The position numbers were made by a program, and so were the translations under genes. From Anaerofilum faecale (lineage in GTDB: Bacteria > Bacillota > Clostridia > Oscillospirales > Ruminococcaceae), in NCBI GenBank assembly GCA_019114265.1, contig DXFV01000007.1, positions 1 to 52,304 on the forward strand: DNA of 52,304 nt, given 5' to 3'. Under the pieces are notes generated by a model. It was not told the DNA's origin, searched no databases, and saw only the letters and a list, made by a program, of their open reading frames with translations. Positions 1-7,564 of this stretch are shown here, one piece after another (position 1 is the first letter of the stretch; each line of letters opens with the position of its first letter).

Positions 1-1343
1 ACGTCGCGGCCGCGCCATTTGCCGCTGCGCACCCGCAGGAAGGACACCACCGAACCCACAGCCCAGCCGATGGGGATCGACCACCAGATGGCCCCCTCCC
101 CCAGCGGCGACGCCGCCAGCAGGTAGGCCACCGCCACGCGGGTGAACAGGTTGCTCATCGAGCTGAAGGTGAAGGCGCCCATGTCCCCCGCCCCGCGCAG
201 CAGGCCGTTGCTGACGAACAAAAAGCCCATCAGGACATAGAACAGCGACACGGTGTGCATGTATTCCAGGCCGTAGCTCATGGCGCTGCCGGAATCGCCC
301 GCGTTGAGGAACAGCCCCAGCAGCGGCTCGCCGAACAGATAGATCAGCAGCGTGATCACGCCCGAGAACACCACCACCATCAGCAGATTGGCCCGGTATC
401 CCTGGCGCACCCGCTCGTGCTTGCCCGCACCCATATTCTGGGCGGTATAACTGGACATCGCATTGGAAAAGTTGGTATTGGGGAGCATGGCCAGCGAGTC
501 GATCTTGGTGGCGGCGGTGTATCCCGCCACGAACACCTTGCCGTAGGAGTTCACCAGCCCCTGCATCAGCATCATGCTCAGCGACACCAGCGACTGCTGC
601 AGCATCGACGGCAGCCCGATCCGGGCAATGCGCCGCACTGCGTCCCAGGAAAAGAGCGGCAGTTTCTGGCACGGCTGCTCGTTGGGCATCATCCGCAGGC
701 GCACCGCCAGCACCCAGAAGGAGGCCACCGCGCACACGCCCTGCGCGATCAGGGTGGCCCAGGCAACGCCCGCCACCCCCATATGGAATTGGATGACGAA
801 CAGCAGGTCCAGCCCGATGTTCCCCAGCGCCGACACCATCAGGAAATACAGCGGCGTCTTGCTGTCGCCCAGCGCGTTGTAGATGCCGTTGAGGGTGTTG
901 TACAAAAACAAAAACAGCGCCCCGCCAAAGTAAATTTGCAGATAGGCCAGCGAATCGGCCATGATGTCGGCGTCGGTGCCGAGCAGATGCAGCAGAAGCG
1001 GCGCCGCCAGCTGCCCCAGCACCATGATCGCCGCCCCCAGCACGCCCAGCGCGATCAGCGCCGTGGCCACGGTGGTTTTCATCTCGCGGATCTTCCCCGC
1101 GCCGAACAGCTGGCTGATGACCACCGTGCAGCCCATCGACAATCCCGACGCCACCGCCACCGCCAAAAACACGATGGGGAACGACGAGCCCACGGCCGCC
1201 AGCGCGTCCTCTCCCACAAATTTGCCGACCACCATCGAGTCTACCATATTATACAGCTGCTGGAACAAATTGCCCGCCACCATCGGCAGGGCAAAGAAAA
1301 ACAAAAGCCGCAGCGGCGGCCCTTCGGTGAGGTTTCTGATCAT
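1..1343 (-). CDS. MATE family efflux transporter (3' end outside window)
   Basis: Multidrug and toxic compound extrusion transporter, expected to export cationic drugs or metabolites across the cytoplasmic membrane by Na+ or H+ antiport. About 447 residues are visible; the N-terminus is complete (MIRNLTEGPP...) and the C-terminus lies beyond position 1. The sequence is a run of hydrophobic helices with the MATE-typical opening 'GNLFQQLYNMVDSMVVGKF' and a second-half repeat 'GLPSMLQQSLVSLS'. The ATG at 1343 has GGAG about 10 nt upstream. It diverges from perR and has its own promoter. Substrate cannot be told from sequence. It is the first of three MATE genes in the window. Confidence 0.9.
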   Translation of the reverse strand, partial: MIRNLTEGPPLRLLFFFALPMVAGNLFQQLYNMVDSMVVGKFVGEDALAAVGSSFPIVFLAVAVASGLSMGCTVVISQLFGAGKIREMKTTVATALIALGVLGAAIMVLGQLAAPLLLHLLGTDADIMADSLAYLQIYFGGALFLFLYNTLNGIYNALGDSKTPLYFLMVSALGNIGLDLLFVIQFHMGVAGVAWATLIAQGVCAVASFWVLAVRLRMMPNEQPCQKLPLFSWDAVRRIARIGLPSMLQQSLVSLSMMLMQGLVNSYGKVFVAGYTAATKIDSLAMLPNTNFSNAMSSYTAQNMGAGKHERVRQGYRANLLMVVVFSGVITLLIYLFGEPLLGLFLNAGDSGSAMSYGLEYMHTVSLFYVLMGFLFVSNGLLRGAGDMGAFTFSSMSNLFTRVAVAYLLAASPLGEGAIWWSIPIGWAVGSVVSFLRVRSGKWRGRD

Positions 1344-1385
1344 GCCGCAACATTCTCCTTTCATTCAAACAAAGCATACATTTTT

Positions 1386-1414
1386 ATTTTATCAAACAAC
1401 TGTTGCTTTTACAA
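1386..1414 (-). promoter_or_regulatory. Predicted sigma-A promoter of the MATE gene
   Basis: On the minus strand TTGTAA (1414-1409), 17-nt spacer, TAAAAT (1391-1386). It lies 43 nt upstream of the MATE start codon in an AT-rich gap. Confidence 0.55.
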
Positions 1415-1458
1415 TCTTCTGCCGGACAAAACTTTTGTTTTTTCGCGCGGACAGGGGG

Positions 1459-1496
1459 TTGACAAACCTGTTTTTGATACGTTATACTATTTACAA
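1459..1496 (+). promoter_or_regulatory. Sigma-A promoter of perR-rbr with PerR-box-like operator
   Basis: TTGACA (1459-1464), 18-nt spacer, TATACT (1483-1488). A 15-bp palindrome, 1482-1496, lies over the -10 box. It matches 12 of the 14 defined positions of the Bacillus Per box TTATAATNATTATAA. Its place over the -10 and in front of a PerR-like gene suggests autoregulated, peroxide-derepressed transcription of perR and rubrerythrin. Confidence 0.7.
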
Positions 1497-1530
1497 CATA
1501 GATTCATCTTCCGCCAGAAAGGAGCATGCA

Positions 1531-1923
1531 ATGGAAGTTCGCAATACCATCCAAAAGCAGACCATTCTGCAGGCGGTGGAAGCGCTGGCCAACCATCCCA
1601 CCGCCGAGCAGGTGTACGCCCGGGTGGTGCACACGCTGCCCAACATCAGCCGCGCCACCGTATACCGCAACCTGTCGTCGATGGCCGACCGCGGCCTTCT
1701 GCAGCGCATCGAGGTACCCGGCAGCGCCGACCACTACGACTGCACCCTCGCCTCCCACCATCACATCCACTGCGTGCGCTGCGGGATGCTGGCCGACGTA
1801 TGGGCCGACATCCCGCTGGACGGCATCGACCAGCAGGCCGCGCAGCACACCGATTTCCGGGTGCTGGGCCACAAGCTGGTGTTCAGCGGTATCTGTCCCG
1901 CCTGCAAAGCGCAGGAAAACTGA
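1531..1923 (+). CDS. perR: Fur family regulator, PerR type
   Basis: Metal-dependent repressor, 130 residues, of the size expected for Fur/PerR. An N-terminal winged helix (about 1-75; 'RATVYRNLSSMADRGLL' is the recognition-helix motif of the family) is followed by the dimerisation domain with the HHHIHCVRCG metal segment and a C-terminal CPAC; two CxxC pairs would make the structural zinc site. The ATG at 1531 is preceded by AAAGGAG. Assignment to PerR rather than Fur or Zur rests mainly on context: the PerR-box-like promoter and rubrerythrin 41 nt downstream. It likely senses H2O2 through Fe- or Mn-bound histidines and controls itself and rbr. Confidence 0.8.
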   Translation: MEVRNTIQKQTILQAVEALANHPTAEQVYARVVHTLPNISRATVYRNLSSMADRGLLQRIEVPGSADHYDCTLASHHHIHCVRCGMLADVWADIPLDGIDQQAAQHTDFRVLGHKLVFSGICPACKAQEN

Positions 1924-1964
1924 CGCTTTTTTATATGATTCTACAATGAAAGGGGAAACAGACT

Positions 1965-2504
1965 ATGGAACTGAAAGGCTCTAAGACCGAACAAAACCTG
2001 TGGACCGCATTCGCCGGCGAAAGCCAGGCCCGCAACAAATACACCTACTATGCCTCCGCCGCCAAGAAGGAAGGCTACAACCAGATCGCCTCGATCTTCG
2101 AGGAGACCGCCAACAACGAGAAAGAGCACGCCAAGATCTGGTTCAAGCTGCTGCACGACGGCAAGATCCCCGACACCGCAGCCAACCTGGCCGACGCCGC
2201 CGCCGGCGAGAACTACGAGTGGACCGACATGTACGCCGGCTTCGCCCAGACCGCCCGCGAGGAGGGCTTTGAAAAGATCGCCATCCTGTTCGAGAAGGTG
2301 GGCGCCATCGAGAAGGAGCACGAGGAGCGCTACCGCACCCTGGCCGCCTCTCTGGACGCCGGCACCGTGTTTGCCCGCGAGACCCAGCAGGTGTGGGTCT
2401 GCTCCAACTGCGGCCACATCCACATCGGCACCCACGCCCCCGAGGTGTGCCCCGTGTGCGACCATCCGCAGGGCTACTTCATCCTGCAGGCCAAAAACTA
2501 TTGA
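1965..2504 (+). CDS. rbr: Rubrerythrin
   Basis: Non-haem di-iron peroxidase that reduces H2O2 to water in anaerobes, taking electrons through its own rubredoxin domain. The 179 residues divide into an N-terminal four-helix ferritin-like domain (about 1-140) with iron-binding ExxH motifs (EKEH twice, and the 'FAGESQARNKY' helix) and a C-terminal rubredoxin domain with CSNCG and CPVCDHPQ knuckles. Length and domain order match classical rubrerythrin. AAAGGGG lies upstream of the ATG. It is co-directional with perR and ends in a strong terminator, so the two genes form a two-gene oxidative-stress operon. Confidence 0.95.
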   Translation: MELKGSKTEQNLWTAFAGESQARNKYTYYASAAKKEGYNQIASIFEETANNEKEHAKIWFKLLHDGKIPDTAANLADAAAGENYEWTDMYAGFAQTAREEGFEKIAILFEKVGAIEKEHEERYRTLAASLDAGTVFARETQQVWVCSNCGHIHIGTHAPEVCPVCDHPQGYFILQAKNY

Positions 2505-2522
2505 TCTGCCAGCCTGAAATGC

Positions 2523-2565
2523 AAAAGGGGCGTCCTTTGCACACCGCGAAGGACGCCCCTTTTTT
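2523..2565. terminator. Rho-independent terminator between rbr and flippase
   Basis: Stem AAAGGGGCGTCCTT (2524-2537) pairs with AAGGACGCCCCTTT (2549-2562), with T-runs on both sides, so it can end both converging genes. Confidence 0.9.
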
Positions 2566-2579
2566 GTCTGCCGACCGGC

Positions 2580-3977
2580 TCACCGCCTGCGCCGGCACAG
2601 AAGCTGGCGGGCCATGCCGTACAGATCGCCGAAGTTCAGTGCCAGAACACCCGCCGCGCACAGGCTGCACCACAGCCCCCACAGCGGCACTTCGCAGATG
2701 AGCAGAACGCATTCGGTCACCAGCAGGGCAGTGTTCACCGCCAGCTTCAGCGGGGAATAGTCCATCCGCAGAAGCCCGCGCGTGTTGACCGCCCGCATCA
2801 CAAAGATCAGCAGGTAGCTCAGGAAGGTGGCCAGCGCCGCGCCGTTGACCCCCATCCACAAGATCAGCACGAAGTTCAGCACGCAGTTGCACACCGCGCC
2901 GGCCGCCGAGGTCATCAGCGACAACCCCGACCGCTTTTTCACCATATAGATGGTGTTCAAAAAGCCGCCCAGGCAGCTGTACACCGCGCCCAGCGTGAGG
3001 AAGGGAGAATACCGCCAGGCCTCGTAGGAGGCCTCGTTCACATACACCGCGAAGAAGGGGCGGCACAGCAGCACCAGCCCCGCCGCGCCGATGAACATCA
3101 CGCCCTGGTAGATGCCGAACACCCGGCTGAAAAACCGTTCGCGCCCTTCCTCCTCGGTGACGGCCGACAGCTGCCAGGCCTCGTTGAAGATGCTGGCCAC
3201 CACCTGCATGATCGAGGCGATGCTGTAGCTGTAGTAGAACAGGCCGTCCAGCTCCTTGCCGTTTTCCAGCAGGTTCGCCACAAACAGGTGGTCGCTGGAA
3301 TAGATCACGTTCCAGCACATCAGCGACGGCACCAGCGGCAGCGCATAGGCCAGCATCTTGCGCATCAGGCGGCCGTCGTAGCGGCGCAGGTGCAGGTTCC
3401 GGCGCAGGTTTGCCGCCCAGAACAGGAACACCGCGCTGCAGAAGTCGGACGCCATCGTGGCCCACAGCACGCCGATCGGCCCCACCTTCAGCACCACCAG
3501 GAACAGCACGTTGAACAGCACCGCCGTCAGGCTGGTGAGGATGCCGTCGACGGCCACCAGGCGCAGCATATCCTTTGCCCGCACGAACTGCGCGCACAGC
3601 CGCCGCCCGTTGCTGATGAGCAGATAAAAATACAGGGTGGCCACATAGCCCTCGGTGTTGGGCAGGAGCCGCACCGCCGGGACCAGCAGCACCATCACTG
3701 CAAAGCCGCCCGCAAGCCCCACCACGCCGTTGGTGAATACGCGGGTCTTGCTCTGGGTCTTGTCCAGGCCGAACCGCAGCACCGCGAAGTCCATGCCCAG
3801 ACAGATCACCGGCAGCAGCAGGGTGGCGTAGTTGATGATCTGGTTGGCCTGGCCCATGTCCGCGTTGGAGATGGTGTAGGAATACAGCGGCTTGAGGAAA
3901 AACGAGAGCATCTTGGCCGAGAAGTTGCTCACGGCAAACAGAAGCGTATTGGAGAACAGGCGTTTGTATTTGTCCAC
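2580..3977 (-). CDS. Polysaccharide/lipid-linked oligosaccharide flippase (Wzx-like)
   Basis: Integral membrane protein, 465 residues from the chosen start, with about 12-14 hydrophobic helices and the family opening 'YKRLFSNTLLFAVSNFSAKM'. Proteins of this MOP superfamily branch flip lipid-linked sugar repeat units for capsule or wall polysaccharide. The start is uncertain. A GTG at 3977 fits the family N-terminus, with AAAGG 13 nt upstream. The frame stays open to a TTG at 4064. It has its own promoter (4129-4157) and is not next to polymerase or transferase genes; the glycosyltransferase operon is 12 kb away. The C-terminus is a short basic tail (CRRRR). Confidence 0.8.
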   Translation of the reverse strand: MDKYKRLFSNTLLFAVSNFSAKMLSFFLKPLYSYTISNADMGQANQIINYATLLLPVICLGMDFAVLRFGLDKTQSKTRVFTNGVVGLAGGFAVMVLLVPAVRLLPNTEGYVATLYFYLLISNGRRLCAQFVRAKDMLRLVAVDGILTSLTAVLFNVLFLVVLKVGPIGVLWATMASDFCSAVFLFWAANLRRNLHLRRYDGRLMRKMLAYALPLVPSLMCWNVIYSSDHLFVANLLENGKELDGLFYYSYSIASIMQVVASIFNEAWQLSAVTEEEGRERFFSRVFGIYQGVMFIGAAGLVLLCRPFFAVYVNEASYEAWRYSPFLTLGAVYSCLGGFLNTIYMVKKRSGLSLMTSAAGAVCNCVLNFVLILWMGVNGAALATFLSYLLIFVMRAVNTRGLLRMDYSPLKLAVNTALLVTECVLLICEVPLWGLWCSLCAAGVLALNFGDLYGMARQLLCRRRR

Positions 3978-4128
3978 AGGCAAGCCCTGCCTTTCGATAA
4001 AATAGTTGGCTGTACGGATGGAAATGGCAGCATCCGCCCGCCGGGGAAGATTTCCGGCGCACAAAGCCCGGCAAAACCGCGTTTCCGGCAGGCCGGGATC
4101 TGCGGGCTATGATGGCCGCTCTCCGGCT

Positions 4129-4157
4129 ATTATACCACACGGGAGGCTGTGCGTCAC
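4129..4157 (-). promoter_or_regulatory. Predicted extended -10 promoter of the flippase gene
   Basis: Minus strand GTGACG (4157-4152), 17 nt, TATAAT (4134-4129) with a TG one base before the -10. It leaves a leader of about 145 nt before the GTG start. Confidence 0.55.
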
Positions 4158-4186
4158 TTCCCCGCACCGCCAAATTTACAGTTTAT

Positions 4187-4741
4187 TCAAACGCTCTGCC
4201 GCAGGAGCGCCCGCCGCTGTGCATAGTCGGGCATCAGGCGGGCCATCATTCCCCAGAACCCCGCCTGATGGTCGGGATGGAAAAAATGCACATACTCATG
4301 CAGCAGCACATACTCCACCGCCGCGGGCGGCTGCGCCGCCAGCCGGGAGGCCAGTGTGATGCGGTACTGCGCCGGGCTGCACACCCCCCACCGCGTTTTC
4401 ATATCCCGCACCCGGATCTCGGGGCGGCGGCCATCCAGCGCCTCGGCCACCAGCGGCCACACCACGGCGTCGGCCGCCGCAAACACCGCGCGGCACCGGG
4501 CGGCGTCGGGCGGCGGGACGGCCAGCGCCGCGGCGCGGCGGGCGGCCTTTTCCCGCGCGCGGCTCACCCATTCGGCATGCGACGCCACGAACCGGTCGAT
4601 CTGCTCGGCCGGCACCCGGGAAGGCGCCGACACCGCCGCCGTTCCGTCCGGCCGCAGGCGCAGATTGATCCGCTTGACCTTCTTGCGCTGCAGGATATAC
4701 TCCACGCCGCCCGCCGTGCGCACCTGCTGTTTTCCACACAT
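4187..4741 (-). CDS. YgjP/DUF45-type zinc metallopeptidase
   Basis: Putative cytoplasmic zinc metallopeptidase of the YgjP-like (M48-related) family, 184 residues. The HEYVH zinc motif is at about 148-152 with the third ligand candidate H158 in FHPDH. The family signature 'MKTRWGVCS' precedes it. The N-terminal half carries the 'VKRINLRLRPDG' beta segment typical of the family. The ATG at 4741 is chosen because AGGTGG lies 8 nt upstream; the frame is open to 4846. Substrates of this family are unknown. It lies between the flippase and the nrdD control region, with no clear operon partner. Confidence 0.8.
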   Translation of the reverse strand: MCGKQQVRTAGGVEYILQRKKVKRINLRLRPDGTAAVSAPSRVPAEQIDRFVASHAEWVSRAREKAARRAAALAVPPPDAARCRAVFAAADAVVWPLVAEALDGRRPEIRVRDMKTRWGVCSPAQYRITLASRLAAQPPAAVEYVLLHEYVHFFHPDHQAGFWGMMARLMPDYAQRRALLRQSV

Positions 4742-4849
4742 CTTTCCACCTGCTTTCCACATCTCTGCACATTTCTGAACAGTGATTCTACAAAAAGAGA
4801 ATCCTTTCCGGCAACCCTGCCAAAAAACCTTCTCTGTTTTTGTCAAATC

Positions 4850-4868
4850 TGGTATGTATAGTATACCA
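4850..4868. promoter_or_regulatory. 19-bp inverted repeat (possible operator)
   Basis: TGGTAT, 7-bp centre, ATACCA. It lies in the gap between the divergent metallopeptidase and nrdD genes. It does not match the NrdR box 85 bp away. The regulator is unknown. Confidence 0.4.
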
Positions 4869-4929
4869 GCTGCTTGTCAAGATGGCAATTGTCCCAAAAA
4901 GGGAGGAAAAATCTCAGCGCGCTTTTTTC

Positions 4930-4958
4930 TTGACTTGCACTATATGTAGTGGCATAAT
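4930..4958 (+). promoter_or_regulatory. nrdD promoter with NrdR box in the spacer
   Basis: TTGACT (4930-4935), 17-nt spacer, CATAAT (4953-4958). The spacer contains the dyad CACTATATGTAGTG (4938-4951). Its core agrees at 9 of 10 positions with the NrdR box core CwAtATaTwG. Binding there would block RNA polymerase directly. I found no second box at the usual helical spacing. Confidence 0.75.
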
Positions 4959-5059
4959 AGGTACTGTTCGTTTATACCGTACTTATATATAGATTTGGCG
5001 GCGCTGCCGCACAACCCCAGGGGGCTTTTGCCGTCCCCGCCAGAATGGAGTTTACGTCT

Positions 5060-7354
5060 ATGATCCAGAGTGTTCTCAAGCGCGACGGGCGCGTTGTGCT
5101 GTACGATGAAAGCAAGATTTCGGCCGCGGTCCTCAAGGCCCTGCAGACCACCGGAGAGGGCGGCCAGCCCGAGGCCGACCGCGTTGCCGCCGCCGTGGGC
5201 CGGGCGCTGGAGCCGGGCGCCGACGACACCCCGCCCCGCATCGAGCAGATCCAGGACGCCGTGGAGCACGAGCTGATGAAAGAGGGCTTTGAAGATACCG
5301 CGAAATCCTATATCCTCTACCGCGCCAACCGCACCCGCATCCGCGAGGCCAACACCAGCCTGATGAAGACGATCGACGAGATCACCAACGTGGACGCCCG
5401 CCAGAGCGACATGAAGCGCGACAACGCCAACATCGACGGCAACACCGCGATGGGCAGCATGCTGCAGATCGGCACCGCCGGCGCCAAGGCCTACAACGAG
5501 GCCTACCTGCTCACCCCCAAGCAGGCGCGCGCCCACCGCGAAGGCGACATCCACATCCACGATTTCGACTTCTACAGCCTCACCACCACCTGCACCCAGA
5601 TCGACATCGTGCGCCTGTTCCAGGGCGGCTTCTCCACCGGCCACGGCTTCCTGCGGGAGCCGCAGAGCATCCAAAGCTACGCCGCGCTGGCGGCCATCGC
5701 CATCCAGTCCAACCAGAACGACCAGCACGGCGGCCAGAGCATCCCCAACTTCGACTACGGCATGGCGCTGGGCGTGGCCAAGACCTTTGCCAAGGCCTAC
5801 CGCCGCAAGCTGGCCGAGACGCTGGAGGACCTGCTGGACAGCGAGGACGAGAGCCGGACCGCCGAGGAGGCCATCCGCTTCGCCACCGAAAAAACCGGCA
5901 TGGGCCCGCGCCTGGAGCGCAACGAGAAGGAATTCGACGAACAGGTGGCCGCCTACCTGCGCACCGCCTGCAAGGGCGGCGACCGGTCCCTGCAGGACAT
6001 CGGCCGCATCATCGCCCGCGTGCGCGCCCGCGCCACCCGCCGCGCCGACCGCGACACCTACCAGGCGATGGAGGGCTTTGTGCACAACCTGAACACGATG
6101 CACAGCCGCGCCGGCGCCCAGACCCCCTTCTCCTCCATCAACTACGGCACCGACACCTCCCCCGAGGGCCGCATGGTGATCCGAAACGTGCTGCTGGCCA
6201 CCGACGCCGGCCTGGGCCACGGCGAGACCTGCATCTTCCCCATCCACATCTTCAAGGTGAAGGAGGGGGTCAACTACAACGAGGGCGACCCCAACTACGA
6301 CCTGTTCAAGCTGAGCATGAAGGTGAGCGCCAAGCGCCTGTTCCCGAACTATGTGTTCCTGGACAGCCCCTTCAACCTGCAGTACTACAAGCCCGGCCAT
6401 CCCGAGACCGAGGTGGCCACGATGGGCTGCCGCACCCGCGTGATGGGCAACGTCTACGACCCCGACCGCCAGATCAGCTACAGCCGCGGCAACCTCAGCT
6501 TCACCTCCATCAACCTGCCCCGCATCGCCATCGAGAGCCACGGCGACGAGGCCGCCTTCTACAAGAAGCTGGACGAGATGATGGAGCTGGTGTCCGGCCA
6601 GCTGCTGGACCGCTTTGAGATCCAGGCCGCCAAGCACGTCTACAACTTCCCCTTCCTGATGGGGCAGGGCGTGTGGCTGGATTCCGAGGAGCTGGGCATC
6701 AACGACACGGTGCGCGAGGTGCTCAAGCACGGCACCCTGTCCATCGGCTTCATCGGCCTGGCCGAGACGCTCACCGCCCTCTACGGCCACCACCACGGCG
6801 AGAGCGCCGAGATGCAGAAAAAGGGCCTGGAGATCGTGCAGCACATGCGCGACTACTGCGACCGCAAGAGCCAGGAGCTGAAGATGAACTTCACCCTGCT
6901 GGCCACCCCGGCCGAGGGGCTGTCCGGCCGCTTCATCCGCATGGACCAGCAGCGCTACGGCTCCATCCCCGGCGTGACCGACCGCGAATACTACACCAAC
7001 AGCTTCCATGTGCCGGTGTGGTACCCGATCACCGCCTTTGACAAGATCCGCATCGAGGCGCCCTATCACGCGCTGACCAACGCCGGCCACATCAGCTATG
7101 TGGAGCTGGACGGCGACACCGCCAACAATGTGGAGGCCTTCGAGAGCGTGGTGCGCTGCATGCACGACGCCGGCATCGGCTACGGCAGCATCAACCACCC
7201 CGTTGACCGCGACCCGGTGTGCGGCTATGTGGGCGTGATCGGGGATGTGTGCCCCCGCTGCGGGCGCCGCGAGGGCGAGGCCATCAGCGAGGAAAAGCTG
7301 CGCGAACTGCGCCGGATGTACCCCGGCGTTCCCCAGTTCTGCGGGTGTGAATGA
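5060..7354 (+). CDS. nrdD: Anaerobic NTP reductase catalytic subunit lacking its glycyl radical domain
   Basis: Class III ribonucleotide reductase, reducing NTPs to dNTPs without oxygen. It has 764 residues. An N-terminal ATP-cone (about 1-90, 'MIQSVLKRDGRVV') gives allosteric control. The ten-stranded barrel contains 'CTQIDIVRLF', 'ATMGCRTRV' and 'SRGNLSFTSINLPR', which carry the active-site cysteine candidates. The C-terminal zinc-ribbon region has C721 and CPRC (731-734), but residue 718, where a CxxC partner is expected, is Asp. The protein then ends in an unrelated tail with two more cysteines (FCGC, 760-763). The RxxGY glycyl radical segment that normally follows is absent; it is encoded by the next ORF. 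ATG 5060 is preferred to 5045 because GGAG is 9 nt upstream. Confidence 0.95.
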   Translation: MIQSVLKRDGRVVLYDESKISAAVLKALQTTGEGGQPEADRVAAAVGRALEPGADDTPPRIEQIQDAVEHELMKEGFEDTAKSYILYRANRTRIREANTSLMKTIDEITNVDARQSDMKRDNANIDGNTAMGSMLQIGTAGAKAYNEAYLLTPKQARAHREGDIHIHDFDFYSLTTTCTQIDIVRLFQGGFSTGHGFLREPQSIQSYAALAAIAIQSNQNDQHGGQSIPNFDYGMALGVAKTFAKAYRRKLAETLEDLLDSEDESRTAEEAIRFATEKTGMGPRLERNEKEFDEQVAAYLRTACKGGDRSLQDIGRIIARVRARATRRADRDTYQAMEGFVHNLNTMHSRAGAQTPFSSINYGTDTSPEGRMVIRNVLLATDAGLGHGETCIFPIHIFKVKEGVNYNEGDPNYDLFKLSMKVSAKRLFPNYVFLDSPFNLQYYKPGHPETEVATMGCRTRVMGNVYDPDRQISYSRGNLSFTSINLPRIAIESHGDEAAFYKKLDEMMELVSGQLLDRFEIQAAKHVYNFPFLMGQGVWLDSEELGINDTVREVLKHGTLSIGFIGLAETLTALYGHHHGESAEMQKKGLEIVQHMRDYCDRKSQELKMNFTLLATPAEGLSGRFIRMDQQRYGSIPGVTDREYYTNSFHVPVWYPITAFDKIRIEAPYHALTNAGHISYVELDGDTANNVEAFESVVRCMHDAGIGYGSINHPVDRDPVCGYVGVIGDVCPRCGRREGEAISEEKLRELRRMYPGVPQFCGCE

Positions 7355-7402
7355 GAATTTGACCGAATATCGATACAAAACAACATACAGGAGGGTTTAT
7401 TC

Positions 7403-7564
7403 ATGGCAGCAAAACAGAGACAATCCGTTGTGGGACAGGACGTTTCCTTCGAGCGCATCCGCCGCATCACCGGCTATCTGGTGGGCACGATGGACAAGTG
7501 GAACAACGCCAAAAAGGCCGAGGAGCGCGACCGCGTGAAGCACGGGCTGAGCAGCCATGCTTGA
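7403..7564 (+). CDS. Stand-alone glycyl radical subunit of the anaerobic NTP reductase
   Basis: A 53-residue ORF with a perfect ribosome site (AGGAGG, 7-8 nt before ATG). It encodes the missing C-terminal domain of NrdD: 'FERIRRITGYLVG' with the radical glycine at about residue 24, then 'NNAKKAEERDRVKH', the usual end of class III reductases. The 48-nt gap after nrdD has no coding continuity, so this is a real gene split and not a single frameshift. NrdG would install the radical on this small protein, which must then dock into the NrdD barrel, much as GrcA (YfiD) serves pyruvate formate-lyase. The last 8 nt overlap nrdG. The function is inferred from motif and position. Confidence 0.9.
   Translation: MAAKQRQSVVGQDVSFERIRRITGYLVGTMDKWNNAKKAEERDRVKHGLSSHA

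Noticed and set aside
4940..7378. An 812-codon open frame antisense to nrdD
   Set aside because: It is the low-complexity (Ala/Gly/Val/His-rich) shadow of a GC-rich gene; no ribosome site, and the plus strand has a clear enzyme.
7355..7402. Single-frameshift explanation for the split nrdD
   Set aside because: The gap has a dedicated AGGAGG site, the upstream C-terminus has 20-30 extra unrelated residues, and no single indel joins the two frames without these extra sequences.
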